From NCBI GenBank assembly GCA_015501075.1, contig JADNYJ010000154.1:29715-93714 (forward strand): a stretch of DNA of 64,000 nucleotides. The letters run 5' to 3'. The notes beneath the pieces were generated by a model, which saw only the letters and a list, made by a program, of their open reading frames with translations, was not told the DNA's origin and made no database searches. This DNA is from Gymnopilus junonius (taxonomy: Eukaryota; Basidiomycota; Agaricomycetes; Agaricales; Galerinaceae). Each line of letters begins with the position of its first letter. Positions within the stretch are counted from its first letter, which is position 1. Shown piece after piece: positions 11,328-22,174 of this stretch. A program made the position numbers and the translations under genes.

Positions 11328-14300
11328 ATGACTGAAGAAAAATATGAAGCTGACGAGAAAGCCCTACCAGTGGAGAATCGAGCGCCATCATTACTAGATG
11401 ACGGGGTGAGTGATCCGAAAGCACAAGTAGCTATATCAAGCTCGGGCCCGGATATTGGCGACGTGTTTACTGAAGGACCGCGTCTAATTGACCTTGGAGA
11501 GGATGGTAAAGAAAGGCCTACAGGTACGTCCACATTTCATTTGAAATCTTACGCCTGCGTTTACTATAACTGGTGTAACACCAGATACTGACATTGACTA
11601 TTCTACTCGCCTGCTTTCGCTGGATGACGATCCGACTCTGCCCATTTGGACATTCCGCATGTGGTTTCTATCGTTGGGTCTGTCCTGTTTCGGAGCCGTC
11701 CTGGGACAAATATTCGTGAGTACCCTATAGAAAATGTTATGTAACTCTGCTCACACTCCAGGTAGTACTTTCTGCCTCAAACGGTAACTGACCTAGCTTA
11801 CGACTTTCTCTGAAGTGAAAAACTCACGCGCTTAATGTAGCTCGTAGTCAGCCAGTTATTCTTACAGGTATGTCACCGTAGCTTTAAAAATTCCTTGTAC
11901 AAAGCTGACATTGTGATTTAATAGATCGTGTCATACATCCTCGGAAGGGTATGATTCAAATCGACATGTTGAATATCTTTTACTTAAATTTGGATAGGTT
12001 CTGGAAGAAGTAATCCCAGGTCCCACTGAAAACTCTCGCATAAGGACTTCTGATTCGCGTTTCTGGAGGTGCTCAATATATAAAGTGTATCAATCATCAT
12101 ACTGAATTATTCTTTATCCAGATTCATGAACCCAGGTCCTTTCAGTAAGCAATATGAAAGATTGCCTAGCTCGAGATCGAAACCTTGCTTGTTAACAGAC
12201 CTGAAAGAACATGTGGCCATAACCATCATGGCGTCGACTGCATCCTCCTCTGCGCTTGCTATTAGTATATTTGCAGCCAGGATCTCTATTACCACGTTCG
12301 GCCCAATGCGGCCGTCGGAATCTTCACGTACCTTTATCTCCATTTCATCTTAAAGTCGATTAGCTAATGTCGTGTTTTTCAGACTTATTGGATCCCAATT
12401 AATAGGCTACGGCCTTGCTGGTATGCATATCATTCGCACGGGTCGAAATAATAGTTGATCTAGTGTATGAAGGAATCACAAGAAGCTTCTTAGTGTATCC
12501 TACGTTCGCTGTTTACCCTCAACTCATTCCTTCCGTCCAACTGTTTGACGCATTGCATCGAGGGAAAGAGGCTGTGATGCAAAAGAAGCGGCTAAATTTT
12601 TTTTGGATCATTTTTGTTGGCATCTTTGTCTGGGAGTGGTTCCCGTGTGTATCAACATCCTTTCTAAGCGGCGCAAAAATTATTGAATCAAATAACGTAG
12701 GAATACATTGCTCCGTGCGTTCACCTCAAATTTTCACTCCTTGGTGCACTCACATTCTCCGCCTTTCAGTACCCTCACTGGAATCTGTATTTTCTGCTTG
12801 GCCAATCGACGTAGTGCTTGGTTTACGCGGATATTCGGTACGGGATTACCGTGGCAGGTTCTTTTCGTGTAATGAGTCTTATGTCATGTCTACAGGCGGA
12901 GCTGCTGGCAACGAGGGGCTGGGCGTATTCTCGATATCTCTTGATTGGGCATACGTCGGTTCCAGTGGAGGCACGATTGGGGCACTGTTTGCCCCACTTT
13001 CTACTCAGCTCTCTCTATATGGAGGGTGTCTAGTCTGCATGTAACGCTTTTTTTGGGTGTTTCAAGACTGCAGATCTGACGAGCATGATGTGAACAGAAT
13101 TGCCTTTTGTGCATGTTTTGCGGCAAATACATGGAACACGCAGAATTTCCCTTTCCTCACACAATTGCTTTTCTATGAAAATGGTATATTCTAAACATGT
13201 TCAGTCCTATAGATACGTCACGCGTATATTAGGTACTCAATACAACCAACTAGCGATCCTCAACTCCGACTTCACACTTAACAAAGAGAAGTCGGCTGAA
13301 CAAGTGAGTATTCATGAGGTTATTAGAACGTGAAATCCTTTATATACATTCGTCCAGGGTCTTCCTTGGTACGCGGCCTCTCAACTCCTGTTCAAAATCA
13401 GCAGGACAATGTACATTGGAGGTAAGCATGGATCGTGGTTCGGCCCTTATGAAATATTCAATGGTAAAACCCGTGTTAGCTGCCGTCACTCATTTCTTCC
13501 TCTGGCACTTTAAAACTGTCGTTGGAATCATTCGAGATTACAAGGTCTGTCCTCGTGTCGCGGTCTTTCTATGTCACCTAAATGCTATCGTAGACCAAGC
13601 AGTGCGATGACGCCCACTATCGCCGCATGAAGGTGCACTGCCATTGTTGATAATTCTTCAGATTTCTTCAACTCGTAACCCAGGTCTACAAAGAAATATC
13701 AAATTGGTGGTACATCGTGATTCTACTCGTCACCGCAGCTATTTCCCTAGGAAGGTGTTACGCCGCAAAATCTGGACTGCCATGGTGGGGTTTCCTTCTC
13801 GCCTTACTTTTTGCTTGGATGTTTGTTCCTGTAATTGGGCAAGTAAGCCCCTGTTACTAGTCGACCTCTGAGTTTCAGTACTGACTTTCTTCACAGTTGA
13901 ACGCGACGGTTGGTTATGCTCCTAGCATTGAAAACATGGTCCAGGTGAATTTTGCTCAGACATGACAACATCTCATCTCGAGTACTTACGACATCTAATG
14001 GATGCTGGGAGGCGCTGCGATACCTGGAAAACCTGTCGCCAACATGTATTTCACAATGTACGGATGGAATCCCTTCACGCAAGCGCTCAATCTCCTGCGT
14101 GATCTTAAATTGGTTCTTTTCTATCTCTGGAACAGCCCATAATGAGATTAATTAGGCCGGTTGCATAGGGACAATACACCAAGTTACCACCTCGAGTGAC
14201 GTTTACGGTGCAGGCTATCGGGGCTATTGTTGTACGTTTTGGTACTTCTACTCATAGAATGCAACTCTTAGTTCCATTTCGATAGGGCGGCCTCCTTAAC

Positions 14301-15307
14301 TTCATAATCGCCAAGGTTAGAATGTTCCGTATGAATTGAGAACCCAATATACCTGACAATTTCCGTGGATAGGTTGTAATCAACTCTCAGCGCAATATAC
14401 TTCTTGAAGTACAAGAAACCAATGTCTGGTCGGGTCAGCAGGTAATTGAATTAAATGCTATTATTCTGCGACAAGAGGGATTAGACGAGTTTGGTATTCT
14501 CTAGGTCCAGTCGTACAACAGTGATGCGATCTCATGGGGTGCGTTGGGCAAACCTTTATATGCTCCTGGGACTCCATACGCCGTAAGCCATTCGTAATTT
14601 ATACTTATCATCTTCACTACTGATGTCTTTAATCCAGTTCGTGCCATATATGCTCCTCGTCGGTCTGCTATTCCCGATTCCATTCTGGCTCCTCCACAAG
14701 AAATATCCGAAGGTGGGTTTCAATTTCGTCTTCACACCCGTTCTTGTTGGTGCGTTTATCCTATTCCAGACATATTATTTGCTGCGGCTTATTACTTGAC
14801 ATGACATAGCCAAACTTGGGTTTTTGAGCGTTGGAATCAACTCGGCTGTGTTTACCAGGTTTGGGGTCACAATATTTTCTCAATATTATTTGCGGAAGTG
14901 TGTCCTCTCTTTGTTGATGTGACTGGACGAAATCCTAACATTCACCAGGTACCGCGCTGGCTGGTTCCGCAAGTACAAGTATGGCTCTGATTTTCTTTGG
15001 CTATACATATGCTGCGTAATTACTGAGTTCCTCTGCAGTTTCCTTCTGAGCGCTGCTCTTGACGGTGGTACCTCTGTAAGTCCCTCTTTCATATTTGAAT
15101 AGTCATCGTTGATTTACAAATACCAGGTCATGATATTCGTTTACACCTTTGCTGTTGGCGGAGGCAGTGGCAGGGTTACCCCGTTCCCTACTTGGGCTCT
15201 GGTTCGTTGTATTGCTATACGATTCAAGTTATATTTTTTCTGATCGTCAATTTGAATGGCAGAATCCTAAAGGAAACCCTGATTATTGTAAACGGCTGAG
15301 TAAGTAG
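11328..15307 (+). CDS. Oligopeptide transporter (OPT family), about 30 exons
   Basis: Proton-coupled small oligopeptide transporter of the OPT family, expected in the plasma membrane. The acidic cytosolic N-terminus (MTEEKYEADEKA) leads into DDPTLPIWTFRMWFLSLG, the typical OPT entry to the first membrane segment. Further family segments are YFLPQT, NPGPFNLKEH, GSQLIGYGLAG, FGGAAGNEGLG, FPFLTQLLFYENG, AEQGLPWYAASQ, GKPVANMYFTMYGWNP, LPPRVTF, KPLYAPGTPYA, FPIPFWLLHKKYP and a C-terminal NPDYCKRLSK. I can chain about 30 exons through GT-AG introns of roughly 45-90 nt, giving a protein near the family's usual length. Two flaws are visible. A one-base frame loss lies at about 12275 (GCAGCCAGG, before DLYYHV). 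The expected acceptor AG before MLGGAA is GG at 14000-14001. The gene is either recently inactivated or affected by consensus error. Confidence 0.93.
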
Positions 15308-15611
15308 GGTCTATGAGATATCGCTTGGGTCGATTATTGCCCTATAATATACATGACTCTATGGGTTCCTGTGCTACCTTGAAGTTCACTTCTTTCCCTT
15401 TTTTGGTTGCAATTAGGTCCGGCGAAAGTTTGCAGAACATAAGTGATGCGACGTTTGCTATGAAGCGAAGATCAGGTGGTCACTCTTACTCGCTTCCTCT
15501 GTGGATTTAGAATATCATCGAACCGAGGAAATGTCATCGGTGAAACTTAAAATAAGGACTTAGACGTCCAACTGTTCAGGGCTCCATGAACTTGCAATTG
15601 ACTCGTGGCAC
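15308..15611. other. Flank downstream of the OPT gene
   Basis: I see no gene here. This is the probable 3' untranslated region and terminator of the OPT transporter. Confidence 0.45.
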
Positions 15612-15681
15612 TGTCGGGTCGGGACTCAGAATAATTATAACTTCCGAGGTCCCAACTTGGGTTTAGACAGGACCTGACACG
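15612..15681 (-). repeat. Dispersed repeat copy 1 (inverted relative to 42 kb)
   Basis: Read on the minus strand, this approximately 70-bp stretch contains GGTCCTGTCTAAACCCAAG and ends near GAGTCCCGACCCG. The plus strand at 42028-42100 has AAGTCCTGCCTGAACCCAAG and AAGTCCCGACCCGCC in the same order and spacing, with diverged sequence between. The two are probably old copies of one mobile or LTR-derived repeat, but the full element boundaries are not visible. Confidence 0.45.
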
Positions 15682-15778
15682 TTCAAATGCCAGAGTATCT
15701 TCCCTTCCGCAGATTTTCTTTGTCTTTGTCCTCTTTTGAGCTAGCTGTCTGAACACGGTGTGATATTATATTCCGGGT

Positions 15779-16240
15779 TTTACAGCTAAATCCAAAACCC
15801 TATGCACCTTCGTAAATTTCGGTTCGTCTACCTCTGTTTGTATAAACAACCGTTTATAGTGGTCAGCGGATCGATGACGCAATCTCCGCAGTCCACTTAC
15901 TCTTTCCCATCAACAACTACCCCACCCTTAGCCTCTCCGTCGTGCTGTCGACAGAATATCTTCGTGGGCTTCGCAATATATAGACCCCTCCTCTCAGCAA
16001 CGACTATGTCATTACCCTGTATATTCAAGGCTGTAAGTAGTAGTACATGAATACAATGAACCACGGTGGGGTAGTGTGGTGTAGAAACCCCACAGGACTC
16101 CAACCGCCTCAGCCAAAGATGGTCATAGCGACGCGCTAATGACGCAAGGCCTGCCTAAAACAGTTGCAGTTGTTTATACAAAGCCAGGCGCACAGAAGTG
16201 AATTTTGGAAGGTGCATAGGGTTTTGGATTTAGCTGTAAA
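15779..16240. mobile_element. Non-autonomous element with 33-bp terminal inverted repeats
   Basis: The left end 15779-15811 (starting TTTACAGCTAAATCC) is the exact reverse complement of the right end 16208-16240 (ending GGATTTAGCTGTAAA). Imperfect complementarity continues inward and includes TTTGTATAAACAAC on the left against GTTGTTTATACAAA on the right, and GATGACGCAA against GACGCAAGG nearer the centre. The unit is 462 bp with no coding frame. This fits a MITE-type DNA transposon derivative. I could not identify a convincing target-site duplication. Confidence 0.75.
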
Positions 16241-16769
16241 GTGACTTCCACTTCTCCGTGGACATGTTTTTATTTGATAGCCTTGACCTAGCTATCATGC
16301 GGTCGCTTTAAATTTATATTTGGACACATTATCGTTCTTCTTTATTGGTATTTATGGGTATGTTTGTACCGCCGTTCCATCATCCACTTGTTACGATATT
16401 CTTACTCGGCTCGAATGGTAAGCCGAATAACATCTGATTTTGAATGCTGGGTTCCCTCTTGGAAGTGACCCTTCAGTAGTCCTTGATAGTAAAACCTCCA
16501 ACAAGTCCAAGTATAGGAACTAAATTGAGAGAAATAATCAGAATTCGGCAGGGAAGGACGCGAGCAACCCCCAGATCCGTATGAGACCGGAAGAAAGCAG
16601 ACAAACGAAGAGATACGTAGCTTCTTCGACAATGGCGGATGGAATGATTCCGCGAATGATGTGAATGATCAATTTAAGGGTCACTTCCGAGCTTCCAGAA
16701 GGCTATAAAAGCCTGTTGAGTTGAGTTGAGGTCACCAACGTCAAAATTGTTAAACGTCCCGCCCGTACC
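16241..16769. other. Promoter-side flank of the secreted-protein gene
   Basis: No gene is recognised. A short GTTGA-type repeat (TGTTGAGTTGAGTTGAGG) lies near 16715-16733, and TATAAAAGCC at about 16704 lies 66 bp before the downstream start codon, a plausible TATA box. Confidence 0.45.
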
Positions 16770-17316
16770 ATGAAACTCTTCGCACCATTAACCTTCCTCA
16801 CTGTTACCATCCTTTCGACCTTTGCAGCACCACGTGCACAGGAAGTTGGCGATATACCCGTTCTCAGCGAGTACGCCGAGCTCTTCAGCTTCTGCGAAGC
16901 AGGTGGGCCCGACGCGGTGCGTACTTCTATTTATAAGTATTGCCAGCAACTCGGTTGACTCACATTCCCTCAGTACGTCGGTGTTCAATACGCAGATGGC
17001 TTCTTGACAACTTTTGCGTATGGGCAATGCTACCCATACTCAGTTCCGGATCATGGTCTCGCCGCAATGGCCGTGTTCTGCAAATCGGTAACATGCGAGA
17101 ATAACCCGTGAGTTAAACTTCACTAATGTCCCAAGTAATAACTTCTCCTGCTAATTGTATCATGTTTCTTGGAACAGAAATCCCGACTGCACAGGAGGCG
17201 CTGTACCACCAGTTCCAGTTCCGATTGTTGCAGGATTGACGTTGATCAATGCCGCCGACTTTGTGCAGATTCTTGGACAGGGCGCGACTTGCCAGCCAAA
17301 CGACCTCCCTCTTTGA
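16770..17316 (+). CDS. Small secreted cysteine-containing protein (139 aa)
   Basis: Three exons (16770-16916, 16974-17107, 17178-17316) join in frame through short GT-AG introns to a 139-residue protein. The N-terminus MKLFAPLTFLTVTILSTFAA is a clear signal peptide with a likely cleavage after the alanines. The mature part has six cysteines, in contexts FSFCEAGG, YGQCYPY, AVFCKSVTC, PDCTGG and ATCQPND. The middle also carries a Pro-Val stretch (GAVPPVPVPIVAG). A TATA-like sequence lies upstream. I do not recognise a named family. It could be an effector-like or cell-wall-associated secreted protein. The gene model is well supported, but the function is unknown. Confidence 0.8.
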
Positions 17317-18203
17317 TGGTTGCTCTGAGGTATCGATACAATGAGCAATATGGTAGTTAAGGACACGCAGCACAATATACTAATGTTACATAGGCATTGG
17401 ATGTGACGCGGCGCTTGAGGGCAAAGAAGATGGATAAAATGATGGACGAGCGATATCAGATAGATATACTTTAAAAGTTAATTCAATTAAACACCAGTCT
17501 AGCCCACATCCGAGTAATAGTTCCCCTTAAGCAAACTTTAAATTGCGGCTGCTAACCCTGGACAAGCACTGTCAGATACAATGAACATGTTCTGGAAATA
17601 TTTTGAAAGCCAAGACGCTGTGGTATTTTCGATAGCAATCTTGTCAGAAAGGCATGAGGCAGGAATCTAAGAGTTGGTGTAGCCAGGAAGTCGCACACCC
17701 AATGGATACCGTACAATGCATAACCGGTTAGCCACTGACCCAGGGCTGTACAAGTTGGTTGGACAAATCCGAAGACCCCCTGACAAGCTTATGGTAAGTA
17801 TATCACGGTGGGCAAACGAATCTCCAATCGGCCTCAAAGTGAGCACTTTCTAGTACGAGAATGCTTAGTTGAGCTATTTGGGGAATTTGGGACAGTTTTT
17901 GACAGTTTTTCGCCCGCAGAGATATATGTATTGGTTCGAGCATGCTCCATACTCTTTCCATTGAAGTCGTGGGAAACCTCCCTTCTCCTCAGTTTCAAAT
18001 AATTCGCTATGACTGCCTAACATTGCTCAAGAACTCCATAGCATACCAGTCATACAGGTAGGATAATGGTGAGATGGGCCTTACACTCTCCCATTTCATA
18101 TCTTGCATGGTAGATGGAAGGTACCGACCTTCCTAGCTGTCAATTTCTTTGGCGTCTATGTATGACATGCGTTCCTTTTCCTGGTGATGCACATTTTGAA
18201 TAC
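17317..18203. other. No recognised gene
   Basis: Intergenic sequence. A 64-codon open frame at 17808-18002 has no motif I recognise. Confidence 0.45.
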
Positions 18204-18350
18204 GGTTTACAAGATGTGATGTACAGACACCGCCGGTTTGTGAATACCAAAGACGGCATGAAGCACATCGGGGAATACATCGTCATGATGGAATCGGAAT
18301 TTCAGACGATCCAGGACTTCGTCCAGTGGTTGGGTGGGAAGAGGGTTGTG
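18204..18350 (+). pseudogene. N-terminal relic related to helical protein A
   Basis: A plus-strand frame contains GMKHIGEYIVMMESEFQTIQ, which aligns with ELKRMGESVVAMETDFATIQ in the minus-strand gene at 19.3-21.0 kb. Following residues (DFVQWLGGKRVV) continue the match to that gene's helix. No start context, later exons or membrane segment follow, so I read it as a fragment of a fourth copy, inverted relative to its closest relative. Confidence 0.6.
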
Positions 18351-19283
18351 CGGAGAAATATAGTGTATTCAAATCGAAAATTAATGACATACAAGCGCGA
18401 CTGCTGGAGGTCCTTGTTATTGCTACTCTCTTTGAGCATGGCTCTTAGAGTTGGCACTAGGACATAGGAGGCGAGGTACCACAGATATGGTGCGTTATTA
18501 AGATGCAATTTTCATGAGAACTGCGTAAATAAATATAATGAGGCGATGATAGGGCAATAAAAAGATAAAATACTTACGAGGATAACGTGTTGCATCGTGA
18601 ACCAGAGCACCCTCCGTCCGCTTCCTTCCAGTTCAGCAGAGACCGACAGGATCTCGATTTCACTGACACCTAAAGACTCGGATAACAATGTTAAGGTTCG
18701 ATAATAAGTGATCATTCAGCCTCACTTCACTATAGGAAGAAACACTGAGGTTGGGTTATCGTCGAGGTTGGTCGACAGCCTGAGTAAGTCGACAGAGACC
18801 TCAAGCGTGCCAGGAAAGGCTGAGAGCTGAGGACAAGGATAAGCAACAAGCAGTGTAGAACATTTATAGTTGATAACTCAGAAAATAGAAAGATAGCAAT
18901 TGAGACGGTCAATCGTACACAGCAGAGGGGAATCCGAGTCACGGTTGGTGATGGTAGTGACAGCATCTGGGCTAACGGAACGAGCATAGAACATGAACAG
19001 CACGCATTCGCGATATTTGCTTGAGTGTGTAGTGTACACGCATAAGGTGGGTAAAATCCTTGCCCTTTGTATCGTCATTTTACATCTCATGCGGGATATG
19101 GAATGTACGCTGACGATGAGAGGTGTGCTTCATTTCTGTACACTGCAGGGATTTCCTTCTCACAACCTTCTTGGAACAGAAGGAAAAAAACTCATTTAGT
19201 AACACATTATTCTAGAGTCGACCCAAAAGTATTATTCATAGACTACGATCTATATAAAATACAAGAGAAAGAGAAGGTGCTAA
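18351..19283. other. No recognised gene
   Basis: Spacer between the relic and the 3' end of the minus-strand helical protein gene. Only short unsupported open frames are seen. Confidence 0.45.
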
Positions 19284-21019
19284 TTATTTCTTAATCGGCG
19301 CAACTGCCAACGTGTATGTATCCAAGGCGCTTGCCAACGTTTTGTACACCGCTTTAGCGGAATCTGCTGTCATTTCGAAAATCTATTAAAAAGGCCGCGT
19401 TGAGCGCATCACAATGAGGAGAACGTGAAGATATACGGACAAAGGCTTCATCAGCACTGTCCAGGTACTGCAAACTGTCACGGAGGCTTCCAGCGTCGGT
19501 GATGAGCTGAAATAAGAATCCGATCAATACCAGTTATAGAGGAAGGTGTTCTGGAACATTACCATTCTCCAGATACTCTCCATGGCGCTCAGCCTGGTGA
19601 TCAAGTCGTCAAAGACAGTTCCGAGCTTGTTGAGTTCTTTGAGGACTTCTTCGAGGTTCTCCTTCCTGGCGAGAAGCTCGTCTCTTTGTCGGATAAGACC
19701 AGAAAGCTCTTCTTTCTTAGCTAAAAGACAGCCATGCCCAAATCAACTCTCCGAAATGAACCCAATGTTGAATGATTAAATCATACCTGCTTCCTTGGCG
19801 AGACGCTCCTTGTTAGCTGAGAAAGTCGAGAATCCTAATCCGGCCAGTCCAGCGGCCTAGAAGAATAGTTGGACAAATGAATAGAGAAGAGAACGCTGTA
19901 CGTACGAGGATACCAATACCAGCGACGGGAGCAAGGGCTGCTAGACCAGCAGTGGCGATAATTGTTCCTGCGGTACCAGCAGCTGCGATCGTGGCTCCAC
20001 CCGTCTTGGCCAAGTTTGGGCCTGCGAGCTTGAGTGTACTCCAAACCTTTGTGAACTGGTTGTAGAGATGTCAGTTTGGGTGAACGATAAAAAGTAATTC
20101 GGAGATACACACAAATCCGGAAGACCTGATGAAATAAATAAGAAATTAGTTAGTACATCAATTGTGTTGGACGCAAGGGAATAGGGAAGAAGTGTTGGCT
20201 TACGCATTAAGTTCCTTCTCAAGCGCTTCAATTTTGGAAATTACATTGTTCAGTTCATTCTGGACGTCCACTTGTTGTTGTTTCACTTCATTGGTCAGTT
20301 TATCCCGGAAACTTCCTACGCGCTGGCGGATGCGCAGGAATCCAGTGGCGTGTTTGTCCCCGTTGTCTGCGAATTGAGTGAGGTCCTGGTGATGAAACCC
20401 ATGTGAGTGAATACTTCGTTCATGGAGACCTTGCTGAACAGCACCATACCAGAATATATTTGTCGATTGCTTTTGCTTTCTTGGCTGTCTCGAAATTGAC
20501 GTTCTCTGATATGGGTAGGAGGACATCAACAAGGTCTAAGTGAAAGCATATTAGCACTGACGATGAAATGACAGATCCGGATGGATCACGAACAGTTCAT
20601 CTTGTTCTTGAGTTTGTTCGCGGTTCCCTGGGACTCGTGCATGAGGTCGGTATAAGTCTACCAAATGCATTCGACGTTCGTGATTAACAAAGAGGGTTAT
20701 AAAACAAGACATACGTTGTGAATATCGATCCATTCCGGAGCATAGAGCTTGACGTTCTTGTGTTCGTCCAGAATAACCTTCTTGTCGTCCACCCTCTGGA
20801 TAAGTCCTGAATCGTGGCAAAGTCGGTCTCCATTGCGACGACGCTCTCGCCCATGCGCTTGAGTTCTTCATTTGCCTTCTGGCGGAGGTCGCCATCCTTA
20901 ATTTGCTCGTTGACACTCGTCTTGACGGCCTTCTCCTGTTCCTTGGAGATTCCGCCCTTGGAGTCGAAGTTGGTGAGGAATTGGTCGAGGTCGGAGTGGG
21001 CGGTGGCGACTGCGGTCAT
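19284..21019 (-). CDS. Helical protein A with central hydrophobic segment (pore-former-like, tentative)
   Basis: About nine or ten exons chain on the minus strand: 20715-21019, 20590-20657, 20450-20535, 20204-20385, a 13-nt micro-exon 20113-20125, 19906-20055, 19787-19856, 19563-19720, then a C-terminal part ending AVAPIKK at 19284. The protein is roughly 350 aa and almost wholly helical. A long amphipathic N-terminal half leads to a Gly/Ala-rich hydrophobic segment (AAAGTAGTIIATAGLAALAP, then AGIGIL). A Lys/Glu heptad coiled coil and a short C-terminal helix follow. That order resembles ClyA/xenorhabdolysin-type alpha pore-forming proteins, but this is a likeness of architecture and not a sequence match I can prove. 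One apparent missing base lies near 20800. Its neighbours are a divergent partner and a deleted paralogue. Confidence 0.7.
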
Positions 21020-22174
21020 CGTGATTTTGATATGTAATGTGAGAGAGCTAGGATAAAGATGGGAGTTGGATCAAAGGCGTAAGTCGACTTTGGTTAAGGG
21101 AAGAGAAAACATAGTCACCCTTTTATACACGTCAGGAACTTGGGAAAAAATGGGACTGAAATCTGAATGTTTGCATCAGCAACGTTAGCAAGTAAATGTA
21201 GGAACGTCAAGTCTCTGAAGCGATATCAGGAGCGTACCTTGGAACGTTATGGAGCATGTACAATGCCTCGCGTCTCGTGGCGGTAGGCACAAAGGGATTG
21301 ACAGCCAGGGGGAGTCGGGACTATCATTCCACCGGGCAGCAATGGAAATACTTCAGGAAAATGAAAAAGTTACTGACTCTGGAATCAGGAACAACCCGTG
21401 GATGGTCGATTGGCAAAAGCTGTCCAGGGCAGAACTTGAGCCCAGACACATGCGTAATGGGCGAGCGCACTAGGATCTAGGTGCGGATTCAACATATTAA
21501 ATGCAATAAAATTATAAGGAGTGTACCTTCAGAATACACTACGTACAGCAGAAATAGTGCCAACGCAGAGTGCCAACCATGATGACGTCCTGAATACTTA
21601 GCACGAATCAGTCAGGTGAAAGGAGAGCCAGCTCGGAGGTAAATGAAATGACTATCAAAAGGTACAAGGGAAACAAGAGAACAAGGAAATTATGCAGCGC
21701 ATTGAGCAGCGATGAATTTCTCGAAAGGACTGACAAGTCCAGTTGGGCGATGGAAAGCGGAAAGGAAATGTCAGCGTCAATTTCTGGAACTGGGTTCCTG
21801 GTGCCGGGATGCCGGTTATTAAGCGATGAACCTGGGCCTTGCCGGTACTTTCCTCCTCCGACCAACGATCCATGCCTTTCCTCTTGCAATACCGCATCGA
21901 CATCGCAGGCACTGATGATGGGACTCTTTTACAATTGGCCTTCATTCTCCTGTCAGAAATCAGGCACCTTGAACACGAGAAATCGCCGGAGCGTACGTGG
22001 ACGTGACTAGGCGAAATTTGCTGCGCGGTATGGTCAAAGCTCAAAGGTACGTTCGACCTTCCAAGGGTATTTCGTATAAAGGCTGTAGGTCTGAAACCGA
22101 AAAAACCCAACGCTGATCGTAACCCACTTCAGCTACCCTTCCTCGTCTTCAACGCATACTCTTCGAACCGCACA
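21020..22174. promoter_or_regulatory. Divergent intergenic region between helical proteins A and B
   Basis: About 1.15 kb separates the two divergent start codons and must hold both promoters. Open frames inside it (for example 21655-22110 minus) have no recognisable motif and overlap frames on the other strand, so I do not call them genes. No specific operator or TATA assignment is secure. Confidence 0.5.

Noticed and set aside
21655..22110. 151-codon minus-strand frame between proteins A and B
   Set aside because: Overlaps a plus frame of similar length; no motif or splice partner; lies in the promoter region.
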